Assembly (NCBI RefSeq): GCF_003337355.1
Contig: NZ_QPJW01000001.1
Coordinates: 124,001 to 188,000, forward strand
Direction: 5' to 3'
Length of the DNA: 64,000 nt
DNA from: Fontibacillus phaseoli
Lineage (GTDB): Bacteria; Bacillota; Bacilli; Paenibacillales; Paenibacillaceae
The notes beneath the pieces were generated by a model. The model had not been told where the DNA came from. It ran no database searches and worked only from the letters and a program-made list of their open reading frames with translations. The translations under genes and the position numbers were made by a program. Shown here one piece after another: positions 24,862-33,662 of the stretch; the first letter of the stretch is position 1; every line of letters starts with the position of its first letter.

Positions 24862-25867
24862 ATCGTTGAAGCCGAAGGAGGAACATAAAGATACACTATT
24901 TCAGGCGTTATCGGCTAAAGGCGAACAGGCGGAGAAAAGAATGCCGATCCCCTGGCGACATGTAAGAACGGCTATGTTGGCAACAGCGATGATGATCGGA
25001 TTCATCACGACTACGGCTTATGCGGCCGCGTATTTTGGACTAGATATGAAGTTTCTAAATTTTCTGAAACCGTCTGATAGCGAGCAGGAGCGGTATTTGC
25101 AAAATGGAGCTTATGTAGTTAATAAACAGGTCGCAAACAAGAACGGGACCCTGGAAATTAAGCAAATTATCGGCGACGGTCATTTGATCTATATTTTAAT
25201 GGACTTCACCGCACCGGAAGGAACCGTCCTCAATGCGGAGCGCTATCGTTTTGAGGGCGACTTAGATTGGGATTCAGCAGGTTCCTCCAGTGCCGGTTAT
25301 GATTTTGCTTTATTGGATGACGGAAATTCGGAGGATAATAAGATCAGTTTAGTGATGAGTTATTTAGTGACGGATCAAACGGCGCCAGGCCAGGAGGTGA
25401 CTCTATTAGTCGAGAACCTGGAAGGGGCGGAAGCTTTCCCCGACGAATATGAGACCGTCATCTCAGGTTCCTGGGAAACCAGATTAAAACTGGATTATAA
25501 AAATATCTCGACACAGCACCGGGTGGATAAAAAGCTAACGCTCTACGGATACGAAGCGACATGGTCATCGATTTCGGTTTCCCCGATTTCAGTTACGTTA
25601 AAGGTGAGCAGCACTTTTACAAAACAGATTTCGGAAGCGGCCAGCGAATCGTGGAAGGAAATCGGACTAAACGAGTATTCGGACCATTATCCCATGATTA
25701 TCCGTTACCAGGATGGGACGTCGGAAACTACAAGTGTTTTTACGGGGATGGTCGTAGCGGATCATTTAAGCGAAACCATCACCATAGTAAAAACCTTTAC
25801 CCCTCTTATTAATGACAAGCAAATCGAAACGATAGAATTCTTTGGTACCGTGATTCCGATGAATTAA
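24830..25867 (+). CDS. DUF4179 membrane anti-sigma factor
   Basis: A 345-residue protein with a cytoplasmic N-terminus of about 46 residues, one membrane segment at about 47-68 and a large extracytoplasmic part (DUF4179 followed by a second immunoglobulin-like DUF). TTG 24830 is the start, 6-7 nt after GGAGGGG, and overlaps the sigma gene by 32 bp. The short N-terminus most likely holds the sigma factor at the membrane. Release in response to an external cue is the expected mechanism for this family; the cue is unknown. Confidence 0.85.
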   Translation: MNENRLKGLFESLKPKEEHKDTLFQALSAKGEQAEKRMPIPWRHVRTAMLATAMMIGFITTTAYAAAYFGLDMKFLNFLKPSDSEQERYLQNGAYVVNKQVANKNGTLEIKQIIGDGHLIYILMDFTAPEGTVLNAERYRFEGDLDWDSAGSSSAGYDFALLDDGNSEDNKISLVMSYLVTDQTAPGQEVTLLVENLEGAEAFPDEYETVISGSWETRLKLDYKNISTQHRVDKKLTLYGYEATWSSISVSPISVTLKVSSTFTKQISEAASESWKEIGLNEYSDHYPMIIRYQDGTSETTSVFTGMVVADHLSETITIVKTFTPLINDKQIETIEFFGTVIPMN

Positions 25868-25927
25868 AGCCGGCATCGGATTTCAACGCCGGCGAGGATC
25901 ATGATCATAGCAGCAACTGGAATACGA

Positions 25928-25957
25928 GATGCCCGTAGTGTACTCACTACGGGCATC
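25928..25957. terminator. Strong hairpin between convergent genes
   Basis: GATGCCCGTAGTG (25928-25940) pairs perfectly with CACTACGGGCATC (25945-25957) around a TACT loop. No T-run follows on either strand, so it may act as an RNA end-stabilising structure rather than a classic terminator. Confidence 0.55.
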
Positions 25958-25959
25958 GG

Positions 25960-26841
25960 TCATACCTCGGCGTAAATTCGCTGCAAGAAGGCGATGCTTC
26001 CCTCCATATCCGGCTCGGGAGTGCTTTCCAGAATCCCGTGGATGTGGGGGCGTTTATATTTCATATACCGGAGAATAGGGTGGAAATGTAGCTGCCCTAG
26101 ACCTACGGGGACGATGTTAATTCGTCCCTGTTCGATTGTAAAATCCTTAAGATGAATGACGGCGATCCGGTCGTCCAGCAGTTCAAGCGCCTTGGTGATG
26201 ATCTCATCCTGACGCAAATAGTTGGCCGGAGACATCAAATTCGCGCAATCCAGGATGATCTGGAGATTGTTTGACGGGACTTCGTCAAGCAACCGGCGCG
26301 TCAGGGGTGCCGTATGAAGCGGGTGATTCTGTCCGGCTTCGATCCCGATCGTAACGCCGAAACGCTCGGCCTCGGCCACCATGATTCTGACGGAAGCGAC
26401 AACCTGCCGAAAGGCTTCCTCCGTAAAGTTGTCCGTCGTATAGCCTTCGCCGACACTACTGGTTTCCGTGCCGACCAGACTGGCTCCGAAATCCCTGGCC
26501 AGGCGCAGGTGGGTGGAGAAATCGCTCAGCGCTTTCACCCGTTTAGCGTGATCGGAGGCAACGATATTGACGTAGCAGCCGAGAACCGCCAGGTGGATGC
26601 CTGCCCCGCGGAAAGCACCGCCATAATAGGCGGCGGTTCCGGGACTTAATGCGGACAGGCTCGGAACGCTCTCGGGAAACGATTTTCCCGGAGCGAATTG
26701 GACATGGGAAAATCGATAGCGCCGGATTTTCGCGATGAGGCTGTCCAGCGGAATTCGCCCGAAATCATGGGCGCGCACCCCCAGATTTAATGGCGGCGGC
26801 GAGGACAATGCCAGGTTCGAAGTAACGTTCACGGCGGTCAA
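25960..26841 (-). CDS. Sugar phosphate isomerase/epimerase-like TIM barrel (AP_endonuc_2)
   Basis: A 293-residue protein of the xylose-isomerase-like TIM-barrel superfamily. Metal-ligand positions can be seen in IGIEAGQNHPLHTA (Glu, His), ILDCANLMSP (Asp), VIHLKDFTI (His) and GILESTPEPD (C-terminal Glu). Members epimerise or isomerise sugars and inosose-type compounds with a divalent metal. It overlaps the upstream rhamnogalacturonan acetylesterase gene by 4 bp and is therefore in a leftward operon for pectin-derived material; the exact substrate is unknown. Confidence 0.85.
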   Translation of the reverse strand: MTAVNVTSNLALSSPPPLNLGVRAHDFGRIPLDSLIAKIRRYRFSHVQFAPGKSFPESVPSLSALSPGTAAYYGGAFRGAGIHLAVLGCYVNIVASDHAKRVKALSDFSTHLRLARDFGASLVGTETSSVGEGYTTDNFTEEAFRQVVASVRIMVAEAERFGVTIGIEAGQNHPLHTAPLTRRLLDEVPSNNLQIILDCANLMSPANYLRQDEIITKALELLDDRIAVIHLKDFTIEQGRINIVPVGLGQLHFHPILRYMKYKRPHIHGILESTPEPDMEGSIAFLQRIYAEV

Positions 26842-27560
26842 GCCCCCTTTCCGGGGAACGCGCTTTCGGCGGTTCCTTTAAGATGCCGTTTCAATTCCGG
26901 CAAAGCATGAGATTGATGGATGGCTTGAGCCACCAGACTGGCGATATGCCTTGCCCCGACATCCGAAAAATGGGTGTCGTCGCTGATGTCGTCCGGATAA
27001 TTCGGATGAGCCTGCTTCGGCAGATGCATGAACAAATGCCGGGTGCCGTCGACGCCCAAAGCCCGATATAGCTGCTGCGAAGCCGCAAAAATGTCCAGCA
27101 GTGCCGTCCCGGTGTCGTCCGCGACCTGCCGCATGACTTCCGGATATTCTCCGACCGCCAGCGGATCGGGGATTCCGCCCTCCAGAAAACGCCTCCGGCT
27201 GACGGAAGTCAGCAGCACCGGCGTCCCGCCGTTGCGGCGAGCGCTTTCAATAAAGCGGACGAGGTTCTCCCGGTATTCGGGATTCGGTGCCGCGTAGCGC
27301 AGGGGATCTTCCAACTTGCCGTCATTGTGGCCGAACTGGATGAACAGGTAGTCTCCCGCCTGAAATTCCTTTTCAATCGCGGTTAGCCGCCGTTCCGTCA
27401 AAAACGATTTGGTACTCCGCCCGTTCACGGCCCGGTTGTCAACGGTGAATGATGATCTGAAGTAACCCTGAAGATATTCCCCCCAGCCCGTCATCGGTTT
27501 TTCGGACGCTCCCTTTATCGCTGCCGTAGAATCGCCTGCAATAAACAACGTACTTGTCAT
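26838..27560 (-). CDS. Rhamnogalacturonan acetylesterase (SGNH hydrolase, CE12-like)
   Basis: A 240-residue SGNH/GDSL hydrolase that removes acetyl groups from rhamnogalacturonan. Block I is FIAGDSTAA with nucleophile S11, block III is FIQFGHNDGK, and block V is DDTHFSDVGARHIA with the Asp-x-x-His pair. It has no signal peptide and so acts on imported oligosaccharides in the cytoplasm, like Bacillus YesT/YesY (RhgT group). ATG 27560 with GGGAGG upstream is chosen; the longer frame adds only MAGGII. It overlaps the isomerase gene downstream, and a motif shared with the lacI/AraC region stands in its promoter. Confidence 0.9.
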   Translation of the reverse strand: MTSTLFIAGDSTAAIKGASEKPMTGWGEYLQGYFRSSFTVDNRAVNGRSTKSFLTERRLTAIEKEFQAGDYLFIQFGHNDGKLEDPLRYAAPNPEYRENLVRFIESARRNGGTPVLLTSVSRRRFLEGGIPDPLAVGEYPEVMRQVADDTGTALLDIFAASQQLYRALGVDGTRHLFMHLPKQAHPNYPDDISDDTHFSDVGARHIASLVAQAIHQSHALPELKRHLKGTAESAFPGKGA

Positions 27561-27622
27561 GATTATTCCTCCCGCCAATCTATTTCATTGTTTTTGATCC
27601 ATAATAGGAAGAAAGGATTAAT

Positions 27623-27638
27623 GCACACGTGAACAATT
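27623..27638 (-). promoter_or_regulatory. Candidate LacI-family operator upstream of the acetylesterase
   Basis: GCACACGTGAACAATT at 27623-27638 is nearly identical to GCACACGTGAAAATT at 28824-28838 and contains the palindromic core CACGTG. Only three copies of the ACACGTGAA core are seen, all bordering this LacI/acetylesterase/AraC cluster. Confidence 0.6.
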
Positions 27639-27725
27639 TGTTTTAAAAAAAGAGAAGCAGCGCTCTTCTTTTTCTAAAAAGTCGACAATATATGAATATT
27701 CGTAGATTGCGAATCATTCTCCGGA

Positions 27726-28721
27726 TTATATCTTCGCAACGGTCTTGCGAATCATGAATTCGGTTTTTACCAGGACCTGCTCCGGCTTAGTCTGCGGTTC
27801 CTGCATCAATTCGATCAGCTTTTGCGTGCCGAGTTCGCTGATATCCGCAATCGGTCTGCGGACGGTCGTAAGGGCCGGGTTCGTGTACCGGGCAAACACA
27901 ATGTCGTCGAATCCGATCAGGGATAGTTGATCCGGGATACTTATTCGGCCGGCATAGCAAGCATTCATCGCCCCGATTGCCATGTCGTCATTGCCGCAAA
28001 AAACGAGCGTAGGAGGGACCGGCAGGGCAAGCAAAGAAGTCATCCTCACGTACCCGCTCTCAATGCTGTAATCGCCGCTTACGAAATATTCGGAGCTCGG
28101 GGGGAGGCTGTGGGCCAGCAAACTGTCCATAAAGCCCTGTTTGCGCTCGGTGGACGATTTGAATCCGGCTTTGCCTTCAATCATCGCAAGCTTACGATGG
28201 CCCAGAGCGATAGCGTAGTCGATCGCTTCCCGTACCCCGGACTTGTCATCGGCGACGACGTTCATGATTCCGGGGTCTTCCAGGTGACGGTTGAGGACGA
28301 CGAGCGGAATGCCCGCTCTTTTTACATGATAAATAAATTCGTTGTCCGCATCGCTCTGGCTCATGACCAGGATGCCGTCAAAACGGTACGGCGAGATGCC
28401 GTCCAGATGCCGGATGCTGTCGATCCCATGGACCGTCAAACTATAATTTTCGTCCAGCGCATGATGGATTCCCTTAATGACGTCGACCAGAAAACTGGAT
28501 GAAGTTCCTTGATCAATACTGGAAAAAAACAAGCCGATGGTATACGATTTTTTCATGACCAAACTTTTTGCGCTGAAATTGGGGATATAATTCAGTTCTG
28601 CAGCAATTTTAGCAATTTTATCCTTGGTTTCTTGCTTGATAAGCGGACTGCCGTTTAGTGCCCGGGAAACTGTGGTATGCGAAACGCCGGCAACTTTTGC
28701 AATATCTTTAATCGTGACCAT
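27726..28721 (-). CDS. LacI-family transcriptional regulator
   Basis: A 331-residue regulator: N-terminal LacI helix-turn-helix (TIKDIAKVAGVSHTTVSRAL, residues 3-22), hinge to about residue 60, and a periplasmic-binding-protein-like sensor domain. ATG 28721 with AGAGG upstream is preferred over a start six codons earlier. It lies between the leftward acetylesterase/isomerase pair and the rightward membrane AraC gene. Motifs with CACACGTGAA stand in both outer promoters, so it probably represses both in the absence of a pectin-derived sugar. A cytosolic sugar ligand is expected for the family. Confidence 0.9.
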   Translation of the reverse strand: MVTIKDIAKVAGVSHTTVSRALNGSPLIKQETKDKIAKIAAELNYIPNFSAKSLVMKKSYTIGLFFSSIDQGTSSSFLVDVIKGIHHALDENYSLTVHGIDSIRHLDGISPYRFDGILVMSQSDADNEFIYHVKRAGIPLVVLNRHLEDPGIMNVVADDKSGVREAIDYAIALGHRKLAMIEGKAGFKSSTERKQGFMDSLLAHSLPPSSEYFVSGDYSIESGYVRMTSLLALPVPPTLVFCGNDDMAIGAMNACYAGRISIPDQLSLIGFDDIVFARYTNPALTTVRRPIADISELGTQKLIELMQEPQTKPEQVLVKTEFMIRKTVAKI

Positions 28722-28821
28722 AGAACCTCTTCTTCCCAAAGGAAATTTTCATCGGAATCGAATTAGTTTAACGATTTCATTCTAATTTGTTTTTTCTTTA
28801 AAAGTCAAGGTAGATTTGTAG

Positions 28822-28894
28822 TGCACACGTGAAAATTGTTATTGCCCCTGTTGGATTGAAAGCGCTATAATTGCCATTGATTACACGTGAAAAG
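28822..28894 (+). promoter_or_regulatory. Promoter with cre site and two LacI-type motifs before the membrane AraC gene
   Basis: TTGCCC (28843-28848) and TATAAT (28867-28872), spacer 18 bp, form the promoter. TGAAAGCGCTATAA (28858-28871) matches the CcpA cre consensus at 13 of 14 positions and overlaps the -10. GTGCACACGTGAAAATTGTT (28822-28841) lies just upstream of the -35 and TTACACGTGAAAA (28882-28894) just after the start point, as a looping or roadblocking repressor pair would. Confidence 0.7.
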
Positions 28895-28905
28895 GAGCAA
28901 CGATC

Positions 28906-31158
28906 ATGCATCGAGGGAGATTGTTCTATAAAATATTAATTCCTATTCTCGTGCTTGGGATTGGTCTTGTGGTCAGTTTTGCCAGTTATATTTATTTCAG
29001 CACGGTAAATTCGGTGAATGAGCGGATCGCCGGCGGCAAGCAAAACTTTATTTTGCAGACCAAAAATAATTTGGAGCAGCAAATTCGAACTATCGAATAT
29101 GCGTTTGACACATACAGCACGACGACATCGTTCAGCGAGGTCGTCAATCATCCGATCACGGAGCAGGATTTCATCGCATACCGGGACGTGAACACCCAGC
29201 TTAACTACATCGCTACCATGGGAATGGAGCGGACGCAATATGCGCTGATCAGCCTGGAACATAACTGGCGGATATCCAACGGAAGGCTGTCGAAGCTGAA
29301 TGAAGAAGAAAGGGCGGAATTGATCCAAACGTATATCGGTAACAACGATCAAAGCCTGTTCTGGGTTAAGACGGAAACGGGCATCCGACTCGTGAACACG
29401 CTGCCCGTGTTCTCCAAAAACAAGCAAGCGATCGCTTTGTCGGACATCTCGCTGGATACGCTGGACCAAACGATTCAGACCGGGGACGATAGCGTCGTGT
29501 ATATTTTGAATAAGCAGGGCGAACTGATGTATGGAAGCAACCCCGCCGAATCCGGTCTTCGTGATGAACAATTGAAGCAAGTTTTAACCGCGATTTTGGA
29601 AGAAGACGAACCGAGTGGTGCGTTATCCCTGAAAAAGACAGACAATTTTAGTTCGCCGTTAAAAGTCATCTATGCGCAATCGGATTATAACAACTGGGTT
29701 TATCTGTCTTTGTTGGATCAAAAGGAGATTTCCGGTGCCCTTAAGACGACCAAATTTGGGATCATCACGATGGGAACGGTGCTAACGCTCTTAATAGTAA
29801 TCGTGGCCTATATTTTTGCCGTTTACTTTACCAGGCCGATCCGTCAAATCAAACGCAGCCTGTCGCTGAATGACCAGACGGGCTCCAAAAATGAAATCGA
29901 AACGATTATTCATTCCATTGACACGATATTGACGGAGAAAGAAAGCCTCGAGAACCTGATGGAAGCGGAAAAGCCGCAGCTCGAGACGCAGTTGATCGTG
30001 AATCTGTTCCGCAACCGCGTTTCTGCGGAAGAACTGGCCTTAAAGCTGCCACGATTGGGGTACCGGCTACCCGAAAATACGTCTTACGTAACGATGCTGA
30101 TTCAGTTGGACAATCTCGGTGAACGCGAAGCCTCGGACAAGGATATTTTGCTGTTGGCGATCAACAAGCTGGTGGAAGAACAGATCCCGCCGGAACAGCG
30201 GCTGATTCCCATTATCTTGAACGATAAAACCCAGGCTACCATTCTGAGGTTCACGGGCAAGTCCGAACCGGAAATCCGTAAACAACTGTTTGAGCAAGCT
30301 ACGGCCTTGATGAAAAACGCCAGGGAATATTTGAAAGTGTCCATCAGCGTCGGGATCAGCAAGACGGTTGACAGTTTATTGGAGAGCAAAGAGGCTTGTG
30401 AAATGGGCAAACAGGCGCTGCATCATCGCCTCAATCTGGGCAAGGAATCGATCATTTTTTATGAAGACATCTCCAGGGTCGTTTCCGGCCCGGTCCTGCT
30501 TCATTATCCGGTCGAGCTGGAGTCCCAGCTTTTTGACGCTATTCGTCTCGGCGATGAAGAGCAGGTCAGTCGCACCTTGTATCTGCTGCTTGCCGAAATG
30601 ATGAAGAAAAATAAATATTCGATGAACTTCGAGGTGGCCCTGGTCCGGTTCGTGAACAATCTGATCCAGCTTGAACAGTTACTCGGAATCGAGGTGCTGC
30701 TGACGCAGGACAATCACGCCCTTTACCATGTGCTGCTGGATACCCGCAATCCCGAAGAAATTGAGCGGATACTGGTGAATGAAGTGATTTTCCCGATGGT
30801 CAGAAGCATGAAAGACAAGACGAACAAGCAATTCCGCTGTCTGTCCGAAGAGATCGCCGTCATCGTCAGATCCGAGTACGATCAGGAATTGACGTTGGAG
30901 CAAATTGCGGACCGGCTGCATTATAATCCGAACTACTTAAGCAATATTTTCAAAAAAGAATACGGAACGACCTTTAGCGATTATCTGATGAATTACAGGC
31001 TGGAAATGGCCAAGAAGTGGCTGGTCGAGAGCGACATGACCATTCGGGAGATCGCAGAGCGGCTCCAGTATCATAAACCGCAAAACTTTATTCGCTCGTT
31101 CCGAAAGAAGGAGCATGTCACCCCAGGGGAATATCGCAAAGCAAGGCAAGCCATTTAG
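28906..31158 (+). CDS. Membrane-anchored AraC-family regulator with extracellular sensor
   Basis: A 750-residue one-component regulator of the type frequent in Paenibacillus. A membrane segment lies at about 8-29, an extracytoplasmic Cache-like sensor at about 30-280, and a second membrane segment at about 283-307. A HAMP-like linker and a long cytoplasmic middle domain follow, then a C-terminal AraC double helix-turn-helix (about 645-748; LTLEQIADRLHYNPNYLSNIF and the HVTPGEYRKAR end). It probably senses extracellular oligosaccharide and activates a hydrolase or transporter operon nearby, perhaps the ABC/GH genes at 40-48 kb. GGAGCAA stands before the ATG. It converges on the PTS regulator gene with only 2 bp between stops. 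Confidence 0.9.
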   Translation: MHRGRLFYKILIPILVLGIGLVVSFASYIYFSTVNSVNERIAGGKQNFILQTKNNLEQQIRTIEYAFDTYSTTTSFSEVVNHPITEQDFIAYRDVNTQLNYIATMGMERTQYALISLEHNWRISNGRLSKLNEEERAELIQTYIGNNDQSLFWVKTETGIRLVNTLPVFSKNKQAIALSDISLDTLDQTIQTGDDSVVYILNKQGELMYGSNPAESGLRDEQLKQVLTAILEEDEPSGALSLKKTDNFSSPLKVIYAQSDYNNWVYLSLLDQKEISGALKTTKFGIITMGTVLTLLIVIVAYIFAVYFTRPIRQIKRSLSLNDQTGSKNEIETIIHSIDTILTEKESLENLMEAEKPQLETQLIVNLFRNRVSAEELALKLPRLGYRLPENTSYVTMLIQLDNLGEREASDKDILLLAINKLVEEQIPPEQRLIPIILNDKTQATILRFTGKSEPEIRKQLFEQATALMKNAREYLKVSISVGISKTVDSLLESKEACEMGKQALHHRLNLGKESIIFYEDISRVVSGPVLLHYPVELESQLFDAIRLGDEEQVSRTLYLLLAEMMKKNKYSMNFEVALVRFVNNLIQLEQLLGIEVLLTQDNHALYHVLLDTRNPEEIERILVNEVIFPMVRSMKDKTNKQFRCLSEEIAVIVRSEYDQELTLEQIADRLHYNPNYLSNIFKKEYGTTFSDYLMNYRLEMAKKWLVESDMTIREIAERLQYHKPQNFIRSFRKKEHVTPGEYRKARQAI

Positions 31159-31160
31159 AT

Positions 31161-33068
31161 TTATTCCCAGCAAGTGATTAATTTGTTTGTAAAATCTTCG
31201 AAGCTATGAGTAGAAGACAACAGATTCACATTTGTATCGTCCGTTAAGATAGTGGCAAATGCATCGAATACATCACGGAATAATTTTCGATCTTCTCCGC
31301 TTACGGTGAGCAATAATACAATTTTCACGGTAGAAGAATCCCATTTGATCCCATTCGGATTCAAATAAATGAACATCCCTGTTTTGCGGGATTCCATTTT
31401 TATCGCATGAGGAAGAGCAACTTGTCCAAACGCAGTAGATGACATGGCTTCCCGTTCCATAATTTTTTCCAAAAAATCCTCATCTGTATAACCATCCTGA
31501 TTCATAATTTGACATATAAAACGTAAAACGTCTTCTTTATCAGTCCATTTTGTGGAGTTGTAAAAATGTCTTTCGTCCAAAAAAGATTTTAAATGGAGCT
31601 TAAATTGATTTTTCTTTTTTTGCTCTTTTAATTCAAATATTTTGTTCGATACCTTTTCCCGGTCGCTTTCTATAAAAAACGGGGTAATTACGACATAGGG
31701 TACTTCCGGAATCTTATGCAACTGGGCAGAAGAAATAATAAAATCACTGGTTGCATAATTCAAATCATTCTCATCGGTTACAATCGAATGAATCGAAATA
31801 TCATCCCCAAAATACTGCTGTAATTTATTGATGATTTGCACATTCATATTGTAGTAAAGCGGAAACAGTACCGTGCACGAGATTTTTACGTTCGTTTGCC
31901 GTTGCAATTCAATGGCATATCCCAGGTGAAAAGCCAAATATGCAATTTCATCATCGCTTATGATATAATCGGTTTTTTCTTTTATCACATGTGAAGCATG
32001 AACGGCGCAGTCATAAATGAGCGGGCATTCTCTTCTGATCGTGTTCGTTAATGGATTTTTCGTTGAATGATTATTTTTTAATCTCATCAAAAGGTTTTTT
32101 ATATGCAATGTAAAACGCGTAATAAAATCAGAATCGGCAATACTGATATAGTAATACTTATCCAAATCCGATGCTATTTCACTGACCAAGTCAATGCAAC
32201 TTTTGCCGGCGATATTCTCCAGGTCGCTAACTTCAATTTGCGTAAAATTAACATTGGTCCCATTACATGAAATTAAGATCGCCAAATCGGTGATTTCTTC
32301 TTCCGAATATTTTACATGAAAATACGATTCCAATTTAAAGGCGATTTCTTTAGCGATGAAATAGGCAGTGTTATCCATGTTATAATTCACGCTTTTATTT
32401 AAAAATTGAAAATCATGTTTCATTCTATCCAAAGCAATGGTGATGTGGATCACTACATTGGTTAAATAAAAATCATTGGTAAAAAAGTGATGGGAAGAAA
32501 AAGTTTCAACAACGACTCCCCGAATGTAATCTACATTTAGTTCTTTATAAAATCCTTTGATTTTATCAATATCAATAAAACTTCCATTGGCCTCTTCGTA
32601 CAAAATATTACTCATTAATTTGCGCTTATCTTTTTCTTTTCCTAGTAAGCCTATATGATCCTTAACCAAAAGCAATTCCAAATTATTTTTGGCAAGCTTT
32701 TCTTTGATCAGCTTTAAATCAAGTCTAAGCGTTGACTCGCTGATAAAAAGAGCGTCACTTAAATCATAAATATTTATTGACTCATTGGTATGTACCAGTT
32801 TTTTTAGAATATAAGCCATTCTTTCGGCTTGGGTTTGCGGAATTGCTTTATGTTCACTAGCTAAAAATATATTTACTTTATCCGTATCGACTTTATAACC
32901 TTTATTTGACGATAGGATTAACCCGTGGTGAATAGCATTGATCTCGCTTATATAAGATTTGATGGTACGTTTGGACATGCCATATTTATCTGCTAAACTT
33001 TGCGATGAAATCCATTCATTGTTATATGAGATTAAATATTGAATTAAATCGATATACTGCGTTTTCAC
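31161..33068 (-). CDS. BglG/MtlR-type PTS-regulated transcriptional activator
   Basis: A 635-residue LicR/MtlR-like regulator. Two N-terminal helix-turn-helix domains (about 1-170) are followed by PRD1 and PRD2 (about 175-390, conserved His in the segments around 195-260 and 355-375), a IIB-like domain (about 395-490) and a C-terminal PTS IIA-2 domain (about 495-635) with the phospho-His in FGQVALPHAI. HPr and the cognate IIB would set its activity by phosphorylation of these domains. It is divergent from the PTS operon at 33322 and is AT-rich like that operon, so the two appear to have moved together. Activation of the licBCA-like genes is the likely role. Confidence 0.9.
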   Translation of the reverse strand: MKTQYIDLIQYLISYNNEWISSQSLADKYGMSKRTIKSYISEINAIHHGLILSSNKGYKVDTDKVNIFLASEHKAIPQTQAERMAYILKKLVHTNESINIYDLSDALFISESTLRLDLKLIKEKLAKNNLELLLVKDHIGLLGKEKDKRKLMSNILYEEANGSFIDIDKIKGFYKELNVDYIRGVVVETFSSHHFFTNDFYLTNVVIHITIALDRMKHDFQFLNKSVNYNMDNTAYFIAKEIAFKLESYFHVKYSEEEITDLAILISCNGTNVNFTQIEVSDLENIAGKSCIDLVSEIASDLDKYYYISIADSDFITRFTLHIKNLLMRLKNNHSTKNPLTNTIRRECPLIYDCAVHASHVIKEKTDYIISDDEIAYLAFHLGYAIELQRQTNVKISCTVLFPLYYNMNVQIINKLQQYFGDDISIHSIVTDENDLNYATSDFIISSAQLHKIPEVPYVVITPFFIESDREKVSNKIFELKEQKKKNQFKLHLKSFLDERHFYNSTKWTDKEDVLRFICQIMNQDGYTDEDFLEKIMEREAMSSTAFGQVALPHAIKMESRKTGMFIYLNPNGIKWDSSTVKIVLLLTVSGEDRKLFRDVFDAFATILTDDTNVNLLSSTHSFEDFTNKLITCWE

Positions 33069-33091
33069 ACAAGATCCCTCGCTTTAAATGT

Positions 33092-33116
33092 TGCACCATA
33101 GGGGTGCAGTTTTTTA
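33092..33116 (+). terminator. Small hairpin with T-run between the PTS regulator and the PTS operon
   Basis: TGCACC (33092-33097) pairs with GGTGCA (33103-33108) and is followed by GTTTTTTATTT. It points rightward, with no rightward gene before it; it may stop antisense transcription, or form part of the regulator leader on the other strand. Confidence 0.4.
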
Positions 33117-33138
33117 TTTGAGCCCGTTTTGGGGTTTG

Positions 33139-33296
33139 TATTATAGTTTGGTTGTAACAAAGATAGCGCTGTCAAATCATTATAAGAAAAACTTCTATCG
33201 ATGTACAGTCACGGAAGACAGACCGCATTTATCGGAAGTTTTTCTTGCGATTAAAGAAAGCTTCAGCTCCGCTGAAAACTCATACTTTCTTTAATC
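33139..33296 (+). promoter_or_regulatory. PTS operon control region: cre site and structured leader
   Basis: A -10-like TATTAT stands at 33139-33144. AGATAGCGCTGTCA (33161-33174) fits the cre consensus except at two positions. Two long perfect inverted repeats follow: AAGAAAAACTTC (33184-33195) with GAAGTTTTTCTT (33235-33246), and GATTAAAGAAAG (33249-33260) with CTTTCTTTAATC (33285-33296). The second encloses TTCAGC-TCC-GCTGAA. The leader RNA would be highly folded just before the ribosome binding site of the IIB gene. No T-run follows, so control of translation or RNA stability, or DNA binding by the PRD regulator, is more likely than simple termination. Confidence 0.6.
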
Positions 33297-33321
33297 TAAA
33301 ATAAAAACAAGGAGGATTACC

Positions 33322-33648
33322 ATGGGAAATACAAAAGAAATGTTAAACGTGTTGCTGGTTTGCGGATCAGGAGCAAGTTCCGGTTTTATGGCTGCCAATA
33401 TTCGCAAGGCTGCTAAAAAGAGAAACCTGAACATGGATATTAAAGCCAGAGGGGAAGCGGAAATTGAAAATTATATCGATGATATCGATGCTTTGTTGGT
33501 TGGTCCCCACTTGGCTTATGTCATTGATGAAATCAAAGAAATTACCAAAGATACCGATGTCAAAGTGCTCTTAATGAAGTCTTCTTATTATTCCACTTTA
33601 GATGGGGAAGCTGCTTTGGATGATTTAATGAGTGAATTGAAAATTTAA
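33322..33648 (+). CDS. PTS lactose/cellobiose-class IIB component
   Basis: A 108-residue cytoplasmic IIB. The phospho-Cys is C14 in LLVCGSGASS at the end of the first strand, and the protein follows the small Rossmann-like IIB fold. It receives phosphate from IIA (34939-35286) and passes it to the sugar bound by IIC. CAAGGAGG stands before the ATG. First gene of an operon IIB-IIC-IIA-GH1-membrane protein. Confidence 0.93.
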   Translation: MGNTKEMLNVLLVCGSGASSGFMAANIRKAAKKRNLNMDIKARGEAEIENYIDDIDALLVGPHLAYVIDEIKEITKDTDVKVLLMKSSYYSTLDGEAALDDLMSELKI

Positions 33649-33662
33649 AGGGGATAAGAAAA

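Noticed and set aside
33088-33294. 68-codon frame in the PTS leader
   Set aside because: No ribosome binding site and overlaps the promoter, cre site and inverted repeats.
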